A DNA stretch of 64,000 nucleotides, from positions 1 to 64,000 of IMG/VR virus record IMGVR_UViG_3300034072_000578; one strand, given 5' to 3'. Made by a program: the position numbers and the translations under genes. Below the pieces are notes generated by a model that worked only from the letters and a program-made list of their open reading frames with translations, was not told the origin of the DNA and made no database searches. This DNA is from a virus. This document shows, in pieces, positions 35,186-44,079 of this stretch. Every line of letters starts with the position of its first letter. Within the stretch, counting starts at the first letter, position 1.

Positions 35186-36019
35186 TTACTTTTTATTGAT
35201 GCCTTTAATCAGCGCATCAAGACCAGCAGCGATCTTGTCGGTAGTATCTACGTAATCCTGCTGTTTTGCGGGCTTCTCTACACTGCTAGGCTTTGAACCT
35301 GCACCGCTCTTTGCTGGAGCTTTTAGTAGATAATCTTTATCCGGGTCAGCATTAATGATAGCTTCGATAGCGGCTTCGAACGAAACTGCTTCGCCTGTAG
35401 CGTCAACAATCATGGTTCTATCTGCTTCGCCCTTAGGCTTGTCATAAGCTACTTGCTTGCCATCTACGAATTCGAAGTGAGACTGATATAGAGCCTTGGC
35501 CTTGTTCGGAGTTAAAGTTAGCTTGTCAGTCACGAACTTCGAATTGGCAAATGAATTACCTACTGTTAAATCTTCGATCTGCTTTAGGAGCTTAGCCTTT
35601 TCAGCTTCTGCGTTGTCCGCACGTTCCTTTTCGGCATTTACCTTAGCGTCGGCAGCTTCACGTTGCTTAGTTAGAAGACGCTCATACTCGCCCTTCTTTT
35701 CAAGGGCCGCGTTTTCAGCAGTCTCCTTATCGGCAAGCATCTGGCGAACAGCTTCGATATCTAGGCCATCTACGGTAGTCTTTAGAGCAGCTAGGTCAGC
35801 AGCAGCTTTCTTAGCCGCTTCCTTATGCTTCATAACTTCCTTTAGGAGCTTAGCTTCGTTATCGCTAATTTTGGGTTTGGAATCTTTTTCTTTGTCGTCT
35901 GCACCGGAATTGTCATCAACGGTATCAGTCGTCGTATCCGTGGTATCATTGCCTTTTAAGCCTTCACGAATCTTCTCAGCGGTATCTTCCACTGTATCGG
36001 TTGTAGTTTCAGTAGTCAT
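35186..36019 (-). CDS. capsid scaffold-like protein
   Basis: 277 aa. Thr/Asp-rich N-terminus, then a long coiled coil (EAKLLKEVMKHKEAAKKAAADLAALKT, EYERLLTKQREAADAKVNAEKERADNAEAEKAKLLKQIEDL) and a basic Lys/Ser-rich end. This composition and its place between portal and capsid are those of siphovirus scaffolds. No protease gene is visible nearby. Confidence 0.8.
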   Translation of the reverse strand: MTTETTTDTVEDTAEKIREGLKGNDTTDTTTDTVDDNSGADDKEKDSKPKISDNEAKLLKEVMKHKEAAKKAAADLAALKTTVDGLDIEAVRQMLADKETAENAALEKKGEYERLLTKQREAADAKVNAEKERADNAEAEKAKLLKQIEDLTVGNSFANSKFVTDKLTLTPNKAKALYQSHFEFVDGKQVAYDKPKGEADRTMIVDATGEAVSFEAAIEAIINADPDKDYLLKAPAKSGAGSKPSSVEKPAKQQDYVDTTDKIAAGLDALIKGINKK

Positions 36020-36053
36020 TCATTTACCTTTCTCTTGGTATCACTTGGTCCTA

Positions 36054-37628
36054 TCACTTGGACTTGTCTGCGGGTTTATTATTCTGGCCCTGCGATCCAG
36101 TTTTCGATCCGGTTGCGCTAGCAGTAGGCTTAGGAGCTAGTTTCGCTTTAGCTTCCTCTTCCTGCTTTTGTAGCCATTCCTTTTCGATGTCCTTATACAT
36201 AGCGTCGCGAGCTTTCTTAGAGATTTGTGGCCATAGTTTGTCCACTAATCCTTTCATCTGTTCTTGACGGACTGTATTAGGAGCCTTTATTGTAGTCAAA
36301 ACTGTAGCAATGTCAAATTCATTTCCTAGATTTCTTACGTCAAAGTCTTTTGAGTAAGTAACATAAGCTTCTAGTTCGTCTGATGAAATGGCTACTCCAT
36401 TCCATGCTTTAACAATAGCTACGATTCTATTTTCGCAATACTGTAGGGCTTTAGCCTTGTTAGCTAGCATGGCGTTCATACGCTCAAAGTCGTAAGCTTT
36501 CGCTACGCCTGATGAGTTGTCGATACCTACAGCGTTATCTTGCTTGGTGCGTTCTCCAGCCATACCAACCGAGTGGTAGATTTCGCCGATGATCTTGTTA
36601 ACGACGTTAAGGATCATTTCAGGCTGGCTTGGGTCAGGGCTGATGTAGTCTGGCTTATTACCACCTTCACCGCCATGATATAGGAAGATACGCTTTGTGC
36701 CGAATTCAAGCATCTTCTGGCCAATGCCTTTACCGTCATCATCTGCGAAGGCGACGGCTTCCGCTGGGATAACTAGCTGGCTGAAAGACTGATCTTGGAT
36801 AATCGCGTCTAGGTTCGATAGATAGTTGGCCGCTTTACGGTCTAGGTAAGCGATATCCGCGATTAGAGCCGTTGAAGTGTATGGGTTTTCGGTTTCGTTG
36901 TGGTCTAGATAGGTTACAGGAACGATACCTAAGCCGTGTGTCCCTTCATCTTCTAGGCCCCATTTAGCTTGGGCGTATTCGCTAGGAGTATCGCCATTGC
37001 TTTCAGAAGTGAATAGATACCACTTGTCGCGGGTCCATAGACGAATCTTCTCTACGATCTTGCCGGTATATTCGAACGGATCGCTATCATCACGAACGAT
37101 TTCCCTGATCTTAATCCAGTTAAGTTCGCCGTCATCGTTTAGAGATAAGTCCAGAACGTCTAGCGGGCTTACCGTGTAGGCGTAGACACGCTTCTTGTTC
37201 TTTTTAGCTTCCGCAACAGAAAGGTTGTCGGTTGCGTTGCTGTCTACGACAATCCAGACGCGACCAAAGATTGAAGCTTGGGCCGACGCCATTGTCATGA
37301 AGTGGTCGATATCACGCTTCTGTAGCGTGGTAGCGTTCCAAAAGTCCCTCACATACTGTTCGGCGTCTTCCTTACGTGCGACATCGGCCTTGAAAATATA
37401 CTTATTAACAAGGTCCACGACTTCGCGGGTATGATTGAAGCGGTAGGCACGGTCTAGACGTTCGTTGAACTCTTCGTGGCCTTCCTTAAAATACTTATCG
37501 ATGTTGTCAGCAAACCAGTGTTTACCGCCTTCATAGGTGTCCTTAAAGAACTTCCATTCGGCGGCATACTTATCGTAATCTGGGTGCTTCTTCTCAATAA
37601 AGGGGTTGATACTAGTTAAATCTACCAT
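36054..37628 (-). CDS. portal protein
   Basis: 524 aa. Contains FNHTREVVDLVNKYIFKADV and SIFGRVWIVVDSNATD, the DLLDLSLNDDGEL-type wing and a stem with YLSNLDAIIQDQSFSQLVIP, as in SPP1/HK97-type portals, plus a charged low-complexity C-terminus (TGSQGQNNKPADKSK). It forms the dodecameric DNA channel and the terminase dock. Stands directly downstream of terminase. Confidence 0.87.
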   Translation of the reverse strand: MVDLTSINPFIEKKHPDYDKYAAEWKFFKDTYEGGKHWFADNIDKYFKEGHEEFNERLDRAYRFNHTREVVDLVNKYIFKADVARKEDAEQYVRDFWNATTLQKRDIDHFMTMASAQASIFGRVWIVVDSNATDNLSVAEAKKNKKRVYAYTVSPLDVLDLSLNDDGELNWIKIREIVRDDSDPFEYTGKIVEKIRLWTRDKWYLFTSESNGDTPSEYAQAKWGLEDEGTHGLGIVPVTYLDHNETENPYTSTALIADIAYLDRKAANYLSNLDAIIQDQSFSQLVIPAEAVAFADDDGKGIGQKMLEFGTKRIFLYHGGEGGNKPDYISPDPSQPEMILNVVNKIIGEIYHSVGMAGERTKQDNAVGIDNSSGVAKAYDFERMNAMLANKAKALQYCENRIVAIVKAWNGVAISSDELEAYVTYSKDFDVRNLGNEFDIATVLTTIKAPNTVRQEQMKGLVDKLWPQISKKARDAMYKDIEKEWLQKQEEEAKAKLAPKPTASATGSKTGSQGQNNKPADKSK

Positions 37629-37644
37629 GTTTCTCTCTTAAATA

Positions 37645-38904
37645 TTATCTGCTAATACCATAATATTGTTTCTTTTGCACGGGGAATCTGAAATCAATTA
37701 CGTATCCTAGGGCGTCGGTCATGTGTTCCGTGCCTAGTTTCTTGTTAACTTCTCTAGTTCCCTCTTTATAGATTGTCTGCTCAAGCGAACGAATTAGCTG
37801 GCTGCAATTATTACTTACGAAAAGTCTAGACTCTCCGCTGGCTGTTAGGAACATTCTGTTAACAGCGTTAATACGATCTGCTACTAGAGGATGCTTGCGC
37901 TTGTAGAAAAGCTTTCTAAAGCCCATCTGTCTTAGGATATCTAAGTCTGACTCGCCTCTAGTATGGCCTCTGGCAGCACCGGCAGGGTCAGGATAGATTT
38001 CCACCGCTCGTTTGTGTCTAAAGAACTTCTGTTCGATGACTTCTGAAAGTTCATGGGTGGAAGCGTTACGTAAGTGGATTTCGTCTACGATCCATATTTC
38101 CCCATTAGGTTGCGGTTGTAGGACCACCGATGACATAGGATCGATGTTGAAGTCCTGCCCGATCCAGATAGGAAGGCTGGGGTTAAACGGAAGGAACCTG
38201 CTAGCGTGTAGCTTACGGTCGAAAGCGTAGTAGACTTTACCCTGCATGGTTTCGAAGGAAGCCATGAATTCCTGATTAAACGACTTAGGGTCAAGGTTAC
38301 GTCTAGCAGCCTCGATTTCGTCTTCCGGGATAAAGGGATTGTCGGCGGTTACGAACTGCCATGATTTCCAGCCATGCTTCTTCCAAGCCGGATCAAAGCC
38401 GCGCATATAAAGGTCATAGAGTAGGTTGTAGCTCTTAGGGGTTCCAGCTACCACAACTCGGCCTCTACGGTCGGTTAGGGTAGGATATAGAACCTTGCTA
38501 AAGATTTCATCGCTGTTGAAGTCCTGATACTCATCCATGCAAAGAAGGTCTAGCGATGAACCGCGTAGACCGTCTGGCTTATCGACACCGAAAAGCGAAA
38601 TCTTAGAGCCGTTCTTAAGCTCCATGATTAGTTCTACTTCTGATGTTTTCTTAATGAATGATTTGGGGACAGCTTCTTTAAGCTCCGACCACATTAGACG
38701 CTTAGCCTGCTTGTATGTAGGAGCTACATACCAGATTACAGACTTGGGCTTAGCGAAAGCCTCTTTGATGATTTCCGCTTTAAGAGCCTGTGTCTTACCG
38801 AAACGTCTACCACAAACCATGACCTTAAAACGAGCTTTGTCGTTAAAGACCTTGGCTTGGGCGGAATGTAACCTTAGATTGAATAAGGGGGTAGGGACTA
38901 CCAT
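37645..38904 (-). CDS. terminase large subunit
   Basis: 419 aa. Walker A CGRRFGKT at 31-38, Walker B LLCMDEYQDF near 128-137, coupling motif VVAGTPKS, and nuclease-domain acidic residues in GQDFNIDPMSSVV and near DALGYVIDFRF. It drives packaging and cuts concatemers. The start overlaps the small subunit stop by one base. Confidence 0.93.
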   Translation of the reverse strand: MVVPTPLFNLRLHSAQAKVFNDKARFKVMVCGRRFGKTQALKAEIIKEAFAKPKSVIWYVAPTYKQAKRLMWSELKEAVPKSFIKKTSEVELIMELKNGSKISLFGVDKPDGLRGSSLDLLCMDEYQDFNSDEIFSKVLYPTLTDRRGRVVVAGTPKSYNLLYDLYMRGFDPAWKKHGWKSWQFVTADNPFIPEDEIEAARRNLDPKSFNQEFMASFETMQGKVYYAFDRKLHASRFLPFNPSLPIWIGQDFNIDPMSSVVLQPQPNGEIWIVDEIHLRNASTHELSEVIEQKFFRHKRAVEIYPDPAGAARGHTRGESDLDILRQMGFRKLFYKRKHPLVADRINAVNRMFLTASGESRLFVSNNCSQLIRSLEQTIYKEGTREVNKKLGTEHMTDALGYVIDFRFPVQKKQYYGISR

Positions 38905-39527
38905 TATTCCCCCTCTTCGTCTTCTAAACCTTCCATAATGAGGTTGTCGGTTTCGTCTTCCTCATCATCAACACCACCGGAAGTTTCCGCTGAAATTCTC
39001 TGTGCTTCTCTTAAAGCCAAAATATCTGCCTCAGAATATACACCGATGTTGAAGTTTAGGTTTTCATCTGGCTTATTATCCGGGTTATATAGATCGTAAA
39101 GGTGATACATATCATTACGAATAGTCTTGTAGACCTTCGTAGCCGCGATAATAGTTTCTACTTCTTGCCTTACTGTAGCGAGTTTCTTGCCTTCCTTTTT
39201 CGCCTCCATGATCTGATTCATGGTGGAAGTCATTAGGAAGTCGCCGTAGCGTAGGAATCTTTTCTTGAAGTTGTAGATTTCTTCGACCATCTTGGCGGCT
39301 TCTTCATCTGCTTTAGCCGCAACTTCTTTGGCGATGTGATGAGCTTTAGCGCCGCGTTTAATACCGCGACGCTTTAACCCTTGTGAAAGGGCAGCTTCTG
39401 AAATCTTAAACTTTTCGGACAGTTCTTTAAGGGTGGTTTCGCCACGCTCCCATAGGGCGCTAATGACGATCCACTCCGATTCCTTAAGTCTCTTAGTAGG
39501 TTCTGTTGTTAATTTTTCTTCACTCAT
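38904..39527 (-). CDS. terminase small subunit
   Basis: 207 aa. N-terminal helix-turn-helix (EWIVISALWERGETTLKELSEKFKISEAALSQGLKRRGI), central helical oligomerisation segment and acidic C-terminus (DDEEDETDNLIMEGLEDEEGE) that would contact the large subunit. It recognises the packaging site. Confidence 0.85.
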   Translation of the reverse strand: MSEEKLTTEPTKRLKESEWIVISALWERGETTLKELSEKFKISEAALSQGLKRRGIKRGAKAHHIAKEVAAKADEEAAKMVEEIYNFKKRFLRYGDFLMTSTMNQIMEAKKEGKKLATVRQEVETIIAATKVYKTIRNDMYHLYDLYNPDNKPDENLNFNIGVYSEADILALREAQRISAETSGGVDDEEDETDNLIMEGLEDEEGE

Positions 39528-39566
39528 AATAAACGATTATATATCATTAATTAACGATAGTAAAGT

Positions 39567-41345
39567 TTATACTGACTGTCTGGTATACCACTCTGTAGCA
39601 CTGTCTGCATAAAGCATATTAGCATCACGATAAGCAGCGATATAAGCTACCAATTGCTTAAAGTCATTTTCATACCAGTAAAGGGTATCGGCAGGAGGGG
39701 TTGTCCCTGTCCCGCCTGCGGCTATACCGTGACAGAATAAGAAAATGGTTACGCCATTATAAACAGCAGCATCGACCAAAGCCTTGGCTTGTGCGAGCGT
39801 CTTACCACCGATGTTTACAGCGCCATGACCTAATAGCTTTGGACCAGCGTTGTATTCGTTATTGTGTATCCACCAGCCCCAACCCGATCTAGCCATCTTA
39901 ACGCCCTTAGAAGCTAGCATAGCGTCTGTAGAAGCGTCATTAGACGATAGAGGGTATGAGAATAGGTCAATGCCTCTGGTGAAGCCCTGTGCGGTGAAAA
40001 TGGCTTTGGCGGTGTCATAGTCCGTTCCTAGTTGGGTAGCTCCTACCGCAACATAGTCTGGATGGTTCATGCCTTGGCTGATGGCGTCCCAACCTGCGTT
40101 ATATACTTTTCTCAGAAGGGCGTTAGCATTCGTCGCACCATCGATAAGATTGCCATCACCAGCCCAATAAGCTTTGATACCGGCGTCTCTAAGGATTGGG
40201 TATGCAAGGTTTGGAATCGACTCTTCGCCAAACTTGTCGAAACCAATAACTACAGAACCTCTTGTAGGGATTTCCTTATGGTAGAAGACCGTATCTAGGT
40301 AAACCTCATTAGCAACGTTGTTACCAGTGCTTAAGCTGATTTGAACGCTGTTAATCGTTTCGTCTAGAGTTTGACCACCTGTAACCACCCAAGCCGAACC
40401 ATTAGGCTCTGTAGCTCCGGTCCCGTTAGGGCGAACAGTTAGTAGGTTCCATCCCTGATGAAGTTGACCGGGATAGGCCCATGAGAATTCCGTTCTTTTG
40501 GCTGCGAAATTATCGCTTGAGAAGCGAATTGAGATTGAACCGGCTGTAGCGGTCCAATAGACCCAAAATCCGACCACTGAGACTTCTGAAAGCTTGAAAG
40601 CACTGGTAGCATAGCGAGAGCCAGCAAAAGTGCCTGTAGCAGGCTTAGAGAGGCTTAAACCAGATGTTTTACCGCTAGGGGCTGCAACCGGATAAGCTTT
40701 GATCGTATTTGTCATGTTTGAGGCTACAGTCCAGCCTGTTAGAGCCGCTGTATTTGCAATGACAGTAGGGGTTTTAGCTTGTGGGAATTTACCAGTGTAA
40801 GGAGTTCCATGGCTGGCAACCGTAACTGATCCGCTAGAGTTAGTAGCTGTTACATTGCAGCGGATAATCTTACCAGCATCAATTCTCTTAAAAGTATAAG
40901 AGGCACTGGTAGCTCCGGTAATATTAATACCTTCGGAAGTCCATTGGTAAGAGTAAGTTGGAGCAGGAAAACCAGTCCAAGTTCCATTAGAAACAGTGAT
41001 TGTTCCACCGATCTTAAAGCTACCAGAAAGAGTTGGCCTAGCTGTATTAACCGGAAGCTTATTTGCTTCTGCTACTGTAATGGAAAAGGTAGTTTCTTTT
41101 CTGTATCCGTAAGCTGATTCAAATTCATACTCTACTAAAACAACCTTAACTACTCCGGGAACCAGATTAGTTCCTGTTAAAGTGTTTCCATTAAGAGTAA
41201 ATGAACCAGAACTAAAACTAACTAAAGCTAATTCAGTATTAGTAGTTCTATTCTGAACTGTTACGGTTAAGTTACTATTCTCTGTTCCACTTAGAGAAGA
41301 AAGAGTGATAGTGTTAAAATTAGGTTTTGAATATAGGAACGACAT
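39567..41345 (-). CDS. fibre/spike-like protein with Ig-like domains and NodB-type C-terminal domain
   Basis: 592 aa. Residues 1-190 hold beta-sandwich repeats (SSLSGTENSNLTVTVQNRT, PTLSGSFKIGGTITVSNGTWTG); 190-380 look like a carbohydrate-binding sandwich. From about 385 RGSVVIGFDKFGEES, AYWAGDGN, GMNHPDY and TIFLFCHGI follow the polysaccharide deacetylase (NodB) order, though the usual DD pair is D-K, so catalysis is uncertain. It is the first gene of the leftward structural operon. It may act on capsule or exopolysaccharide. Confidence 0.75.
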   Translation of the reverse strand: MSFLYSKPNFNTITLSSLSGTENSNLTVTVQNRTTNTELALVSFSSGSFTLNGNTLTGTNLVPGVVKVVLVEYEFESAYGYRKETTFSITVAEANKLPVNTARPTLSGSFKIGGTITVSNGTWTGFPAPTYSYQWTSEGINITGATSASYTFKRIDAGKIIRCNVTATNSSGSVTVASHGTPYTGKFPQAKTPTVIANTAALTGWTVASNMTNTIKAYPVAAPSGKTSGLSLSKPATGTFAGSRYATSAFKLSEVSVVGFWVYWTATAGSISIRFSSDNFAAKRTEFSWAYPGQLHQGWNLLTVRPNGTGATEPNGSAWVVTGGQTLDETINSVQISLSTGNNVANEVYLDTVFYHKEIPTRGSVVIGFDKFGEESIPNLAYPILRDAGIKAYWAGDGNLIDGATNANALLRKVYNAGWDAISQGMNHPDYVAVGATQLGTDYDTAKAIFTAQGFTRGIDLFSYPLSSNDASTDAMLASKGVKMARSGWGWWIHNNEYNAGPKLLGHGAVNIGGKTLAQAKALVDAAVYNGVTIFLFCHGIAAGGTGTTPPADTLYWYENDFKQLVAYIAAYRDANMLYADSATEWYTRQSV

Positions 41346-41445
41346 TTATATCCCCTCTAGTAGATAATCAGAGGGAATATAACACGATAGAGAAAAAATA
41401 TAAAATTTAAATATATTTATTTTTAATAAGGGGGAGTGAGACTCC

Positions 41446-41473
41446 CTTATAACCGAAAAGTCACACCTGTCAA
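41446..41473 (-). promoter_or_regulatory. strong candidate promoter of the leftward structural operon
   Basis: Minus strand TTGACA (41473-41468) perfect, 16-nt spacer, TATAAG (41451-41446). The hairpin ATAAGGG..AGT/ACTCCCTTAT at 41427-41450 begins at the expected transcript start. It is about 100 nt upstream of the first structural gene. Confidence 0.7.
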
Positions 41474-41533
41474 GCTAAATGTGAAAAGTGGCGGAAATCC
41501 TAGGTTTTTTCGTTCACTTTTTTCTTGACAGGT
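41465..41533. repeat. inverted repeat pair containing -35-like hexamers
   Basis: ACCTGTCAAG (41465-41474) and its exact complement CTTGACAGGT (41524-41533), 49 nt apart, next to the winged-helix regulator gene. Each half contains a TTGACA -35 hexamer on opposite strands. It could be an operator bound by that regulator. Confidence 0.65.
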
Positions 41534-41548
41534 TTATAACCTATTTGG

Positions 41549-41803
41549 TTAGACGTAATCTAAAGCCTTTGTAGTGACCATAAATACCCTTACTTTCTTC
41601 CCCTCTCTCTCAACCATATCACGGCGTTCTACAAACCCATTTTCTACTAGAATTTTAATAGAGTGTAACATAGCGTCTCTCTTACATTCATAGCTTATAT
41701 GATTTAGGATATCATAAACTGATACCGGAGACTTATCAGGGTTTCCTTTTTTGATAACAGATAGAATTTCAATCTGCTTAGCTGTAAATCTAATTTCTTT
41801 CAT
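41549..41803 (-). CDS. winged-helix transcriptional regulator
   Basis: 84 aa. FTAKQIEILSVIKKGNPDKSPVSVYDILNHISYECKRDAMLHSIKILVENGFVERR is a MarR/ArsR-style winged helix with the beta wing VRVFMVTTKALDYV. It lies next to the inverted repeat and promoter at 41.45 kb, between leftward and rightward operons, so it likely regulates the late promoter. No effector domain. Confidence 0.75.
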   Translation of the reverse strand: MKEIRFTAKQIEILSVIKKGNPDKSPVSVYDILNHISYECKRDAMLHSIKILVENGFVERRDMVEREGKKVRVFMVTTKALDYV

Positions 41804-41958
41804 TAATATCGCCCTCCAAAATGAGCATCAACCTCTTCCATATCTTCCGGTTCAAATTCTTCTCCTAAACCGCAATCGAAACAGGTTATTTCACAGAATC
41901 TATGTTTACATTCTGCACAGTCTTCAAATTTATCTGATTCAAAAAACTCTTCGTCCAT
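41803..41958 (-). CDS. small acidic Cys-rich protein (51 aa)
   Basis: Reads MDEEFFESDKFEDCAECKHRF then CEITCFDCGLGEEFEPEDMEEV. Five Cys and a His in CxxC-type pairs suggest one zinc site. The stop overlaps the regulator ATG (TAATG) and the start is 2 nt past the ParB-like stop, which supports it as a gene. Function unknown; it may act with the regulator. Confidence 0.75.
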   Translation of the reverse strand: MDEEFFESDKFEDCAECKHRFCEITCFDCGLGEEFEPEDMEEVDAHFGGRY

Positions 41959-41960
41959 GA

Positions 41961-42572
41961 TTATCTCTTTTCTAAAAATAGAATGTGGTAGAGGGCTTTA
42001 CCGAAATCGGAATAGCCATCTGAAAACTTATAATCATGATCGGCGGCTACCTTAAGCAGAAGGTCTTCCACTTCGTCGGCTTCATCTAGTTCAAGTCTAA
42101 TCTTGATCGTTCTATGGGTGTCTTCTTTTTCTTCGACTTCTCTAACGCCTTCCTCTAGCATTTCCTCTAGTTCGGTATCCTCTGGCGTTAATTCGAATAG
42201 TTCCCCGTCTGGTAGGGTAGCGTCTAGGCTGTCTAGGTCCATTTCCGCTAGGAGCTTGTCTAGTAGCTCTTTGTCGTCTTCACCGTATCTGGTGTTATCA
42301 ATTAGGCCAATCTCTTTTGCGCGGTCTTCTGAGACTTTCCCTAGATTTAGAACGGGAACTTCTTCCCAACCCAATTCCTTTACCGCTTCGTTGCGGTGAT
42401 AGCCGCCTAGGATTTCTAATGTTCCATCGGCTAGTTCTCTAACTACAATGGGTTTAAACGCCCCGTGTTTCGTAAGTGATTGCTTTAGTTTCTCAAATGC
42501 TGCCCTGCCTACCTTATTCGAGTTCCAAGGATTAGGGGCTAGCTTGAAGGGATTAATATGTAATAGTTCCAT
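41961..42572 (-). CDS. ParB/Srx-like domain protein
   Basis: 203 aa from the ATG at 42572; a start at 42608 (12 residues longer) is possible but would lie inside the divergent promoter. HINPFKLAPNPWN, GAFKPIVVRELADGTLEILGGYHRNEAVKELGWEEVPVLNL is the ParB N-domain with the GGYHR box (canonical GxxR). The rest is acidic and helical. No ParA partner is present, so a nuclease, CTPase-type switch or regulatory role is more likely than partition. Confidence 0.8.
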   Translation of the reverse strand: MELLHINPFKLAPNPWNSNKVGRAAFEKLKQSLTKHGAFKPIVVRELADGTLEILGGYHRNEAVKELGWEEVPVLNLGKVSEDRAKEIGLIDNTRYGEDDKELLDKLLAEMDLDSLDATLPDGELFELTPEDTELEEMLEEGVREVEEKEDTHRTIKIRLELDEADEVEDLLLKVAADHDYKFSDGYSDFGKALYHILFLEKR

Positions 42573-42599
42573 TGACTTTTTGTTCTTTCTTGCTATAAA
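42572..42599 (+). promoter_or_regulatory. strong candidate promoter of the rightward operon
   Basis: TTGACT (42572-42577), 16-nt spacer, extended -10 TGC-TATAAA (42594-42599), 31 nt before the helicase ATG. Points into the rightward helicase-kinase-tRNA operon and overlaps the 5' end of the divergent ParB-like gene. Confidence 0.7.
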
Positions 42600-42630
42600 A
42601 ATCGTCATTATTTAACAGAAACATGGAATT

Positions 42631-44079
42631 ATGTCAAAACTTATCACTATTGCTAGCAATGCTTTTACCTCCAAGCTATTAGATGCTGACGTTAACGCTA
42701 TGGAAGTTGTTAGCGACATTGTTAGCTACTACGTGAAGGGCTACGAAAACACCTACTCTTACAAGAACCAAACTTGGAACGGTAAATCGACAATGTTCGA
42801 TTGGCATACCGCTTCCTTCCCTAGGGGCTTTTTAAGCGCCGTGAACGCTAGGTTGACGCAAGAGGGGTATCAGGTCCGTAACCTAGCTAAATCGCTTCCA
42901 GAACCGCTAGGAAAGCTCCCTAGGACGCTTGGCGGGTTCGAATACACAGACAAGTATGATTACCAGTGGAAACTAGTCCGTAAGCTAGAAGAAACTGGTA
43001 TGATGATCGCCCGTTTAGCTACTGGCGCTGGTAAGACTTTCGCAGCAGCTTTATGCTACACCAAGATCAAACGGCCCACCCTGATCCTGACTAAGCGGAC
43101 TCCGCTGCTACACCAGTTCGTAGAGCGCCTTGAGACTTTCGGCTACAAAGCTGGAACAATCGGTGATAGTCAGATGGACATTAACCCCGAAATCACCGTA
43201 GCTATGGCTCAGACGCTGGAGAACAGACTTCATGAACCGGCTATTCAGGAATATTTAAAGTCGGTCGAATTCATCATCGGCGAAGAAGCTCATGAGATTA
43301 GCGACGACTCTTACTGGAATGTAGTAAAATCATGTCCTAATGCCTATTACAAGCTGGCTCTTACCGCTACTCCTTTCATGAAGGACGTAGGCGAAGCTAA
43401 TATGAAGCTGCTAGGGGCTTTTGGTCCTGTCGGCATTAACGTTTCTGAGAAGCTTCTAATTGACCGTGGCGTAAATGCCACACCTAAGATCAAATTTACT
43501 ACCTATTCTCCACCAGCTAAGTGCAAATATAATAGCAACTATCAGAAGGCAGTGGAGTTTGGAATAACTCATTGCGAAAGTCGTAATAAAGCTATCCTAG
43601 AAAACGCACTAGAAGCTCATAAGAGAGGGTTGCCTGTCTTAACGCTAATTGCTAGACAGGATCACGGCAAGGTTCTAGAAGCAATGTTCCTAGCCGCTGG
43701 CATCAGGACTAAGTTCATCTTTGGGGAAAGCACTCGCAAGAAGCGTCGTGAAGCTCTAAAGGAACTAGCCGAGGGTAAGATTGACGCACTAATAGGATCA
43801 ACAATCCTAGACGTAGGCGTTGACGTTCCCATGATCGGCGTTCTAATTATCGCTGGTGGCGGAAAAGCCGAGGTAGGATACAGGCAGCGAATTGGCCGTG
43901 GCCTTCGCAGCAAACCTACCGGACCAAACATATGCTTCGTAGTGGACTTTCTGGACGATCATAACGTCCATCTTCATGACCACTATAGAGAGCGTTATAA
44001 GATCGTCCGTGACACACCCGGCTTTAGTGAGAATTTGCTAGGGATGCACGAACAGCTAGATTGGAGTATATTTGATTAA
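42631..44079 (+). CDS. SF2 DNA/RNA helicase (UvsW-like)
   Basis: 482 aa. Walker A TGAGKT at 131-136, motif II GEEAHE near 218, motif III LTATP, and C-terminal DVGVDVPMIGVLIIAGGGKAEVGYRQRIGRGLRS (motif VI). The N-terminal part resembles UvsW-type DNA-binding domains. It may rescue stalled forks or process branched DNA. First gene after the divergent promoter. Confidence 0.9.
   Translation: MSKLITIASNAFTSKLLDADVNAMEVVSDIVSYYVKGYENTYSYKNQTWNGKSTMFDWHTASFPRGFLSAVNARLTQEGYQVRNLAKSLPEPLGKLPRTLGGFEYTDKYDYQWKLVRKLEETGMMIARLATGAGKTFAAALCYTKIKRPTLILTKRTPLLHQFVERLETFGYKAGTIGDSQMDINPEITVAMAQTLENRLHEPAIQEYLKSVEFIIGEEAHEISDDSYWNVVKSCPNAYYKLALTATPFMKDVGEANMKLLGAFGPVGINVSEKLLIDRGVNATPKIKFTTYSPPAKCKYNSNYQKAVEFGITHCESRNKAILENALEAHKRGLPVLTLIARQDHGKVLEAMFLAAGIRTKFIFGESTRKKRREALKELAEGKIDALIGSTILDVGVDVPMIGVLIIAGGGKAEVGYRQRIGRGLRSKPTGPNICFVVDFLDDHNVHLHDHYRERYKIVRDTPGFSENLLGMHEQLDWSIFD

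Noticed and set aside
35496-36140. 214-aa plus-strand ORF over the scaffold gene
   Set aside because: Ser/Ala/Arg-rich mirror of the scaffold coiled coil.
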